Origin: an uncultured Synechococcus sp.
GTDB lineage: Bacteria; Cyanobacteriota; Cyanobacteriia; PCC-6307; Cyanobiaceae
DNA: 23,004 nt
Direction: 5' to 3'
NCBI GenBank assembly: GCA_913020095.1
Contig: CAJWAH010000002.1
Location: 1-23,004, forward strand
Below are positions 1-5,371 of the stretch, piece by piece. Each line of letters begins with the position of its first letter. The stretch's first letter is position 1. Made by a program: the position numbers and the translations under genes. The notes below the pieces were generated by a model. It was not told the origin of the DNA, did no database searches, and was given only the letters and a program-made list of their open reading frames with translations.

Positions 1-15
1 AACATTTTTGATGCT

Positions 16-324
16 TTAAAAGGCGTACGCCTCAGATCCGCTGTCAGAGGCCACACCGCTGGCCTGTTGCCGCAGGTCTTCGGCGTCTTGGCAACTGTCA
101 GCTGTGCCTTGCTCGCAATCCAGCATCAGCACGGTCCACTGTTTGCATTGCTCTGATTCGCTCTGACAAACGCGGTTGGCTCCGCGAATTGTCAGCAGCG
201 GGTCATGCAATTGCTGATGGCTGAGCACCAGCTCCGGTGGCTCGCTCGCTGTGTTGGCGCAAGCCGACAACAGCAAAACGGCAACTGCCGCAGTGACCGG
301 TGGCGCGGCTGGTTTTATTTCCAA
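16..324 (-). CDS. Small predicted lipoprotein, 102 aa
   Basis: The N-terminus has a short hydrophobic stretch ending in the lipobox L-L-S-A-C, so it should be cleaved before Cys22 and lipid-anchored. The mature part is polar with four further cysteines (C-x5-C, then a second pair about 10 residues apart), which could form disulfides outside the cytoplasm. I do not recognise a family. The start is TTG at 322-324, inside the last codons of the upstream 49-aa gene (315-464), so the two overlap by 10 bp and are probably translationally coupled. No clear ribosome binding site precedes the TTG. Function unknown; the lipoprotein assignment is fairly safe. Confidence 0.7.
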   Translation of the reverse strand: MEIKPAAPPVTAAVAVLLLSACANTASEPPELVLSHQQLHDPLLTIRGANRVCQSESEQCKQWTVLMLDCEQGTADSCQDAEDLRQQASGVASDSGSEAYAF

Positions 325-464
325 GTGGACAGCAGCTTGATCTCATCAGCCACCTTGGAGGCGTTGTGGAAATGCTTCACAGCTTCTTTGCGGCCAGTGG
401 CGCACTCGGCTTTGTGCATCAAGCGCACGTATTGGTTTTTGAGGTTTGAGAGTTTCTTCTGCAT
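315..464 (-). CDS. Conserved-looking 49-aa basic protein
   Basis: An ATG at 462-464 opens a 49-codon frame ending in TAA at 315-317. A GAGAG purine run lies about 10 bases upstream of the ATG. The protein starts MQKKLSNLKNQYVRLMHKAE and is rich in Lys, His and Ala; it looks helical, soluble and cytoplasmic, with one Cys. It overlaps the start of the downstream lipoprotein gene by 10 bp, suggesting a two-gene unit transcribed from the promoter-like sequence at 504-532. I recognise no domain; small proteins of this kind are common and mostly unstudied in marine Synechococcus. Confidence 0.6.
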   Translation of the reverse strand: MQKKLSNLKNQYVRLMHKAECATGRKEAVKHFHNASKVADEIKLLSTWK

Positions 465-503
465 CTGCTGGTCTCTCGCTGAACGTCGTTAAATGCTTTT
501 CGT

Positions 504-532
504 TTTATAGGCCGAAATGTTTTGACCGTCAG
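504..532 (-). promoter_or_regulatory. Sigma70-like promoter for the 49-aa gene and lipoprotein
   Basis: Read on the minus strand there is CTGACG (527-532, 4 of 6 matches to TTGACA), a 17-bp spacer, and TATAAA (504-509). The predicted start would lie near 497, giving a leader of roughly 30 nt before the ATG at 464. The spacing is canonical, but this is a consensus match only. Confidence 0.4.
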
Positions 533-617
533 AAAAGTGGCCCTTTCAGGGTTGATGCTTTCTGTTTAATTCCAAATCTGTCGTCAAGCTGTCGGGAAAG
601 CCGAACGACTGTGGTGG

Positions 618-767
618 TTATTGCCGCCCCACCATGCGAATGCGTTCGGCTTCCAGCTTGATCAGTTGACGACGGGCTTCGCGGCCCAAATCACTCTCAG
701 GGCCGTGCTGCAGCAGACGCGCACGCCAGCGAGCGATCACGCGATCGTGGAGCTCCAGCTCGCTCAT
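618..767 (-). CDS. 49-aa charged helical protein
   Basis: ATG at 765-767, TAA at 618-620. The sequence begins MSELELHDRVIARWRARLLQ and is dominated by Arg, Glu and Leu, so it should be a soluble amphipathic helix or short coiled coil. There is no signal peptide or cysteine. It stands alone, 150 bp from the next minus-strand gene start (464) and 40 bp from the stop of the gene behind it (808). No family recognised. Codon use matches the neighbours, which is the main reason to accept it. Confidence 0.6.
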   Translation of the reverse strand: MSELELHDRVIARWRARLLQHGPESDLGREARRQLIKLEAERIRMVGRQ

Positions 768-807
768 TGGCTCGCCCTAGTCGGATCAAGCTAATGCGAT
801 CACTGCG

Positions 808-1029
808 TTATTGATGGCGCTCCATCTCAATGGCGTTGTCGTGGAGTCGCTTTTCGTGCTCGTGCTCCTTGGCCCAGCCCTCTTGCAGATGAGCGCTGCT
901 CACCTCGGCATCGCCATCGCCTTGCTTGCCCTCAGCGATCTGTAGATCGTGAAGCTGCTTGCCTTTGGCATGGTGCTTGGCCCAAGCCTGGAAATCGCCA
1001 TCGGCTCCAGCTGGTTTGAAATCAGCCAT
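808..1029 (-). CDS. 73-aa His/Lys/Glu-rich protein with internal duplication
   Basis: ATG at 1027-1029. The protein is soluble, highly charged and histidine-rich. It contains two copies of an about 21-residue helical unit: residues 16-36 (starting WAKHHAKGKQLHD) and 52-72 (starting WAKEHEHEKRLHD). They align without gaps, sharing W-A-K, an H at unit position 5, K at 9, and L-H-D at 11-13. The linker is acidic and Gly-rich. The repeated His and Glu residues could bind metal, but that is only inference. No signal peptide and no known family. Its start lies 45 bp from the stop of the glycine-rich exported protein gene upstream, so both may share a transcript. Confidence 0.65.
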   Translation of the reverse strand: MADFKPAGADGDFQAWAKHHAKGKQLHDLQIAEGKQGDGDAEVSSAHLQEGWAKEHEHEKRLHDNAIEMERHQ

Positions 1030-1059
1030 GACAGCGCTGCAAATGCTTCGGTCGTAACT

Positions 1060-1073
1060 CAGCTGGCCAGCTG
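1060..1073. repeat. 14-bp perfect palindrome after the glycine-rich gene
   Basis: CAGCTGGCCAGCTG reads the same on both strands and begins one base after the stop codon of the minus-strand gene 1075-1305. It could form a short hairpin at the transcript's 3' end, but there is no T-run, so it is not a standard intrinsic terminator. It might be an RNA-stabilising stem or a chance palindrome. Confidence 0.5.
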
Positions 1074-1074
1074 C

Positions 1075-1305
1075 TTACCAGCTGACGCTGCCGCCACGGC
1101 CGTTGGGGCCTTTCATGTTGACCGAGCCGTTGCGGCCAGGATTCACCTTCACCTTGGATCCGCCACCGCCTTGCACCTTGACGCCACCGCGGTTGACGTT
1201 GACCGAGCCGCCATTGCCGTTCTTGACCTTGACGCCAGCAACCGCTGGTGCAGCCATCGAGACGGCCAGCAGGGAGGCGCAAGCAAGAGCTGAGAGAACT
1301 TTCAT
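1075..1305 (-). CDS. Exported glycine-rich repeat protein, 76 aa
   Basis: I start at the ATG at 1303-1305 because it is followed by a textbook signal peptide (MKVLSALACASLLAVSMAAP, cleavage probably after A-V-A). An in-frame ATG 11 codons earlier (1338) would put a charged tail before the signal. The mature protein is almost entirely short Val-x-Val strands separated by Gly/Asn/Arg turns, for example GVKVKNGNGGSVNVNRGGVK, ending in a second G-G-S-V motif and a C-terminal Trp. This suggests a small beta-rich surface or periplasmic protein, basic, without cysteines. No family recognised. Confidence 0.7.
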   Translation of the reverse strand: MKVLSALACASLLAVSMAAPAVAGVKVKNGNGGSVNVNRGGVKVQGGGGSKVKVNPGRNGSVNMKGPNGRGGSVSW

Positions 1306-1388
1306 CGTTTGGTACTCAGTCGTTTCTTTGGTAGCCATGGCGACCCAGCGGTAGGTATGGGCGGCGATTTCTACAGGCGCTGTTAGTC

Positions 1389-1403
1389 ATTCCTTGAAGG
1401 AAT
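1389..1403. repeat. Interrupted palindrome ATTCCTT-G-AAGGAAT
   Basis: A perfect 7-bp inverted repeat with a 1-bp centre lies in the divergent region between the glycine-rich protein gene (minus) and the L,D-transpeptidase gene (plus). The position and size fit an operator for a dimeric regulator. No regulator is identified, and no -10/-35 pair next to it is convincing. Confidence 0.4.
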
Positions 1404-1464
1404 TTCTCAGTCGGCTTTCAGTTGAGAGTGCGGCCAACGCCGAGACAATCAGGCCCATCACGCG

Positions 1465-1962
1465 TTGTGGGTTGCCGTGCTGGCCGTGTTGACTTCATTG
1501 CTGGCTGCGGCACTGCCGTGGCAGCCCACTGAATTGGTGCTCGAACGCAGCAAACGGCAATTGCGGGTGATTCAAAACGGCCGCCAAATTGCCCGCTATT
1601 CGGTGGCGGTTGGCCGTGCAAGCAACCCCACGCCCCTGGGTACCCACCGGGTGCACCGGCTTGAGAAGGATCCGATTTGGAGCAGCCCCTGGCGCAAACG
1701 GCAAGTGGCGGCTTCAGCCACGGGGCCGCTGGGAACCCGCTGGATTGGATTTTGGTATCGCTGCGGCAAGCGCAGCTCCACCGATCGCCGCCCGCCGCGC
1801 TTTGAGCCAAACACCTGCCGCGAGATCGGTTTCCATGGCACCGGCAAGCTCAACAGCATCGGCAAAGCCGCCACCTTCGGGTGCGTGCGTTTGCGCAATC
1901 AAGACGCCATTTCCCTCTTTGATCTGGTCAAAGAAGGCGACATCGTGCGTGTGGTGCCCTAG
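1465..1962 (+). CDS. L,D-transpeptidase (YkuD domain), exported
   Basis: The enzyme class forms 3-3 cross-links in peptidoglycan or attaches proteins to it, using an active-site Cys in the periplasm. The C-terminal half carries the YkuD signature: H124-G, then S131-I-G, and F-G-C140-V-R142-L, i.e. catalytic His, Cys and Arg are all present. The N-terminus is a hydrophobic signal or anchor (about residues 2-17). Substrate-binding beta strands resembling the family (ELVLERSKRQLRVIQNGR) follow directly, so there is no extra binding domain. At 165 aa it is a minimal single-domain member. The annotated start is TTG at 1465; a GTG at 1474 is an alternative. It is convergent with, and abuts, the membrane-protein gene at 1963. 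Confidence 0.88.
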   Translation: MWVAVLAVLTSLLAAALPWQPTELVLERSKRQLRVIQNGRQIARYSVAVGRASNPTPLGTHRVHRLEKDPIWSSPWRKRQVAASATGPLGTRWIGFWYRCGKRSSTDRRPPRFEPNTCREIGFHGTGKLNSIGKAATFGCVRLRNQDAISLFDLVKEGDIVRVVP

Positions 1963-2217
1963 TTAGGCGGCGGCGCTACGGCGCTGCTGCAAGCCCCAAG
2001 CCACAGCACCGGCGCTAATCACCACCAGAGCGCCGCTGGTGACCAGGAAGCTCAGGGTGAGCACCAGGCCCAACACACTGCCGAGAAACGACATCTTCAC
2101 GCGCAGCAGTTGGCTTTTGATCAGCAGGATCAACAGCAAGCCAACGGTGGCTTTGAGGCCAGCCACCTTGGCGGCCAGCAGCGGGGTGAGCGGGCAGGGC
2201 AGCAGCATCGTCAGCAC
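1963..2217 (-). CDS. Small membrane protein, two or three TM segments
   Basis: The 84-aa product is strongly hydrophobic: one segment about residues 12-35 (AAKVAGLKATVGLLLILLIK) and another about 44-75, ending in a short basic/Ala tail (Q-Q-R-R-S-A-A-A). The start shown is GTG at 2215-2217; an ATG three codons in (2206-2208) is equally possible. The gene follows nth on the same strand after a 43-bp gap and may be cotranscribed. Its stop abuts the stop of the L,D-transpeptidase gene. No family recognised. Confidence 0.6.
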   Translation of the reverse strand: MLTMLLPCPLTPLLAAKVAGLKATVGLLLILLIKSQLLRVKMSFLGSVLGLVLTLSFLVTSGALVVISAGAVAWGLQQRRSAAA

Positions 2218-2260
2218 AGCGAAGCGCTGCGATTCTGGCGAGCTTGGGCGGTTGGCGTGA

Positions 2261-2914
2261 TCAGGGCTTGCGCCAGATCACCGCTTTGCGGCGGTTGGGA
2301 TACAGCTCAGTGCACATGGAGCAGACGCGGCCATCACAGCCGCGGGCGGTGCAGAACTCCCGGCCCCAAAAAATGATCTGCAGATGCAGGCGGTTCCAAT
2401 GCTCTTTGGGGAACAGCCGTTTGAGGTCGGCTTCGGTTTGAACCACGCTGTCGCCATTGCTGAGCCCCCAGCGTTGGGCGAGCCGGTGAATGTGGGTATC
2501 CACCGGGAAGGCGGGAACGCCAAAGGCCTGCGACATCACCACGCTGGCTGTTTTGTGGCCCACTCCGGGGAGGGCTTCGAGGGCCTCAAAGCTGCCTGGC
2601 ACCTCGCCGCCATGGCGCTCCAGCAACAACTCAGCCAAGCGTTTGACGTTTTTGGCCTTGGTTTTGGCCAGGCCCAGTTGGCGGATCAAGCCGAGGATCT
2701 CCGCTTCGCTCAGTGCCGCCATCGCCGCTGGATTGGGCCCAGCGGCAAACAGGGCTGGGGTGACCTCATTGACCTTCTTGTCGGTGCATTGGGCGCTGAG
2801 CAGCACTGCGATCAGCAGCGTGAAGGCATCGCTGTGATCCAAAGGGATGGGTGTTTCGGGGTACTGCTCATTCAGCCGGCGGATGATCGTTTCAACGCGT
2901 TCCTGCTTCTTCAC
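2261..2914 (-). CDS. nth: Endonuclease III (DNA glycosylase/AP lyase)
   Basis: This is the base-excision-repair enzyme that removes oxidised pyrimidines and nicks abasic sites. Starting at GTG 2912-2914 gives 217 aa, close to the E. coli length (211). Visible features are the conserved S-A-Q-C-T-D near the N-terminus, the helix-hairpin-helix LPGVGHKTASVV with catalytic Lys121, and the catalytic Asp139 in PVDTHIHRLAQRWGL. The iron-sulfur region has four Cys (188, 193, 198, 201), spaced C-x4-C-x4-C-x2-C rather than the classical C-x6-C-x2-C-x5-C. A longer ATG start at 2947 would overlap the divergent CrtISO-like gene and add residues not typical of the family. Confidence 0.93.
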   Translation of the reverse strand: MKKQERVETIIRRLNEQYPETPIPLDHSDAFTLLIAVLLSAQCTDKKVNEVTPALFAAGPNPAAMAALSEAEILGLIRQLGLAKTKAKNVKRLAELLLERHGGEVPGSFEALEALPGVGHKTASVVMSQAFGVPAFPVDTHIHRLAQRWGLSNGDSVVQTEADLKRLFPKEHWNRLHLQIIFWGREFCTARGCDGRVCSMCTELYPNRRKAVIWRKP

Positions 2915-2961
2915 GGATGCGGCCAAGAGGCGCCAATCTGGCGGCATCCTCGCGGAACACC

Positions 2962-4491
2962 GTGGCCAGCAAAACCGGCGTGATCGTGATCGGTAGCGGC
3001 ATTGGCGGGCTGTGCTGCGCCGGACTGCTGGCGCGCGGCGGCAAAGAGGTGGTGGTGCTTGAGGCCCACAGCAAGCCCGGTGGTGCGGCCCACGGTTTTG
3101 GCAAGACCTACCACTACGAATCGGGTCCCTCGCTGTGGAGCGGCTTGGGCCGCTGGCCGAGCAGCAACCCCCTGGCCCAGATCCTGCGGGCCCTCGGCCA
3201 GGAACTGGAGGTCATCGAATACCGCGACTGGGATGTGCTCTTCCCGGAAGGACATCTGCGCATTGGTGTTGGCAACGCCGACTTTGAAGCGGTGGTGCAG
3301 CAGTTGCGCGGTTCTGAGGCGGTGGCGGAATGGCAACGCTTCATGCGGGTGTTGCAGCCGATTGCAGCTGCTGCCGATGCCTTGCCGCTGTTAGCGCTTC
3401 GCCCAGGAGCCGATGTGATGGCCCAGCTGCTGCGCCGCGGCGGACAGCTGTTGCCGCACCTGGCGGCCATGCGCCATCTCGGTGGCGCCTTTGGCCCTTT
3501 GGTGGATCAACACCTGCGTGATCCCTTTCTGCGCCATTGGGTGGATTTGCTCTGTTTTTTGATCAGCGGTCTACCGATGGGCGGCACCAATGCCGCAGCG
3601 ATGGCCACCTTGTTTGGCCAGTGGTTTGAACCCGATGCCTGTTTGGATTTCCCCAAAGGCGGCAGCAAGGCTGTGGTGATGGCGTTGGTGCGCGGTTTGG
3701 AAGCCCATGGCGGTGAACTGCGTCTGCGCAGCCGCGTCAAGCGTGTGCTGCTCGATGGGGAGCGCGCCATTGGCGTTGAGCTCGAGAGCGGAGAGCAGAT
3801 CCATGCCGAGCATGTGGTGAGCAATGCCGATGTGTGGAGCACGCTCAAGTTGTTGCCCGAGGGGGTGGCACGGCGCTGGCAGCGCCAACGGGGCGCCACA
3901 CCAGCCTGCGGTTCGTTTTTGCATTTGCATCTGGGCTTCGATGCCACCGGTCTCGACGACCTGCCGATTCACACGGTGTGGGTGGGGGATTGGGAGCGCG
4001 GTATCACTGCCGAGCGCAATGCTGTTGTGGTCTCGATTCCATCGGTGTTGGATCCCGCCATGGCTCCAGCGGGGCGCCATGTGCTGCATGCCTACACCCC
4101 AGCCAATGAACCTTGGGAGCTATGGCAGGGCCTTGAGCGCGATAGCCCTGAGTATCAGACGTTGCGCCGTGAGCGCTGCCAGGTGTTTTGGGATGTGTTG
4201 GAGCAGCGCATTCCCGACATTCGCCAGCGCTGCGATGTGGTGATGGAAGGAACGCCTCTCACCCACAGGCGTTTCCTCAATGTGCACAACGGCAGCTATG
4301 GGCCGGCACTACCCGCCAATGAGGGGCTCTTCCCTGGTGTGACCACACCGCTGAAACGGTTTTGGATGTGTGGCTCCAGCACCTTCCCTGGCATTGGCAT
4401 TCCACCAGTGGCCGCTAGTGGCGCCTTGGCTGCCCACGGAATCCTGGGCCGTCAGAGCCAACAGGAGCTGCTGGAGAGCCTGGGGTTGTAA
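2962..4491 (+). CDS. CrtISO-like / phytoene-desaturase-family FAD oxidoreductase
   Basis: The 509-aa product has the FAD-binding Rossmann motif at the very start (V-I-V-I-G-S-G-I-G-G, with the usual acidic residue ending strand 2 in V-V-V-L-E). The C-terminal CrtI-family signature is M-C-G-S-S-T-F-P-G-I-G-I-P-P-V-A-A-S-G. These define the carotenoid desaturase/isomerase superfamily. Details such as G-P-S-L-W-S-G-L-G and E-V-I-E-Y-R-D-W look more like the uncharacterised CrtISO-like branch shared by cyanobacteria and plants than CrtH itself, so I give no symbol. I chose the GTG at 2962 because it puts the protein start just before the Rossmann strand; the ATG at 2917 would run into nth's leader. 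Substrate unknown. Confidence 0.82.
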   Translation: MASKTGVIVIGSGIGGLCCAGLLARGGKEVVVLEAHSKPGGAAHGFGKTYHYESGPSLWSGLGRWPSSNPLAQILRALGQELEVIEYRDWDVLFPEGHLRIGVGNADFEAVVQQLRGSEAVAEWQRFMRVLQPIAAAADALPLLALRPGADVMAQLLRRGGQLLPHLAAMRHLGGAFGPLVDQHLRDPFLRHWVDLLCFLISGLPMGGTNAAAMATLFGQWFEPDACLDFPKGGSKAVVMALVRGLEAHGGELRLRSRVKRVLLDGERAIGVELESGEQIHAEHVVSNADVWSTLKLLPEGVARRWQRQRGATPACGSFLHLHLGFDATGLDDLPIHTVWVGDWERGITAERNAVVVSIPSVLDPAMAPAGRHVLHAYTPANEPWELWQGLERDSPEYQTLRRERCQVFWDVLEQRIPDIRQRCDVVMEGTPLTHRRFLNVHNGSYGPALPANEGLFPGVTTPLKRFWMCGSSTFPGIGIPPVAASGALAAHGILGRQSQQELLESLGL

Positions 4492-4497
4492 CTGGAT

Positions 4498-4614
4498 TTA
4501 GTGCTGGTGCTCGACGCCGACGGCATCACTGGCGTCGTGGTTCGGATGGGCACTGACCGAAACCGGCAGCAATAGAGCAGCCAGGGCCAACGTTGCGCAG
4601 AGAAAGCGGAACAC
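4498..4614 (-). CDS. 38-aa exported peptide with His-rich tail
   Basis: A GTG at 4612-4614 opens a 38-codon frame. Residues 1-22 are a signal peptide (MFRFLCATLALAALLLPVSV, cleavage after S-A). The predicted mature peptide is only about 16 residues, HPNHDASDAVGVEHQH, with four His and four acidic residues. An AAAGGAG sequence lies upstream, about 14 nt from the GTG, which is somewhat far for a ribosome site. It is convergent with the CrtISO-like gene (6-bp gap). A free His/Asp peptide could bind Cu, Zn or Ni in the periplasm, but that is inference. No family recognised. Confidence 0.5.
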   Translation of the reverse strand: MFRFLCATLALAALLLPVSVSAHPNHDASDAVGVEHQH

Positions 4615-4733
4615 GAATTAGGTCAACACTCCTTTCGACCATACCGATTCACTGGAGGCTTGGCCGTCGATCGCGCGGGGGACTTTCGGCTCAGGGGAAG
4701 TGCCGGCATGATGCGGCCACTCGCTGTTGCCGT

Positions 4734-5033
4734 GTGCGCCTGTTTGTGTTGCGTGCTGCTGCAGCCAGCCTGCTGATGGTGGCCCCAGCGGCTGCGATGC
4801 CGGGGTTCGACAAGCTGCAAATCAGCCTTGAGGGGCAGGCCCAAGGCTGGCTGCAGGCCACCTGCACCTACTACGGCTTGGGCTGGTTGGAGCCTGAAAA
4901 CGCCACCCAATCGCTACGGCGTTTGGTGCTGTTAATCGGCAAAGATTTGGGCCATCAAGCGGCTGTGGAAGCCAAAGCCGCGGCGCTCCAACGCGATCCA
5001 GGTTGTCAATCGGTCTGGCCAGATTCCCTGTGA
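4734..5033 (+). CDS. Small exported protein, 99 aa
   Basis: The frame reads from a signal peptide (RLFVLRAAAASLLMVAPAAA, cleavage near A-M-P) into a mature domain of about 77 aa. That domain has two Cys (in ATCTYYGLGWLEPEN and in DPGCQSVWPDSL) that could pair, and a central helical part. The start is unsure. GTG 4734 gives the cleanest signal peptide but has no ribosome site. An ATG at 4708, preceded by GGGGAAG, opens a different frame of 22 codons that ends in TGATG, overlapping an in-frame ATG at 4776 of this gene. Longer in-frame starts (ATG-equivalent at 4593) add an implausible Arg-rich leader. No family recognised. Confidence 0.6.
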   Translation: MRLFVLRAAAASLLMVAPAAAMPGFDKLQISLEGQAQGWLQATCTYYGLGWLEPENATQSLRRLVLLIGKDLGHQAAVEAKAAALQRDPGCQSVWPDSL

Positions 5034-5100
5034 GGTCATGAGTCTTAGCTGGCACAGGACAGATTTTTCTTGCGTCAGAGGGAAGATTTCTTAGGTTGCG

Positions 5101-5265
5101 ATGGCCAAAGGCAGTTCTCCCATGAACCGCGTTCAGCAGTTCCTGTCGGTCGCCCTGTTCGTTGTCGCGGCTAGCCAGATCGCGATCGGGGTTGTGAGTT
5201 CCACCACAAGTGCTGCTACTGGCAACCCCTTGGATCCATCGGGCCTGACGAGCAACCCCCGTTGA
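5101..5265 (+). CDS. 54-aa protein with one N-terminal membrane segment
   Basis: ATG at 5101, TGA at 5263-5265. Residues 9-36 form a signal anchor or signal peptide (NRVQQFLSVALFVVAASQIA, then I-G-V-V). The short remainder is Ser/Thr/Asn-rich (NPLDPSGLTSNPR), with no cysteines. A second ATG at codon 8 is possible. It lies 67 bp after the previous gene and 106 bp before the transporter gene on the same strand. No family recognised; the signal-like region and typical codon use support it. Confidence 0.55.
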   Translation: MAKGSSPMNRVQQFLSVALFVVAASQIAIGVVSSTTSAATGNPLDPSGLTSNPR

Positions 5266-5371
5266 ACGGTTGCCGTTGTTACCAAATTGCCTCCCAATCC
5301 AGCGGAGAGCCGGATGATCCTTGCCAGCTGCGGCTTGGCATCGTCAGGATTTAGCTACTAGCGCCGCAGCG

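Noticed and set aside
5314..5361. 15-codon ORF with a GGAGAG site before the bicA-like gene, possible leader peptide
   Set aside because: No run of a regulatory codon and no hairpin pair or terminator after it, so attenuation has no support.
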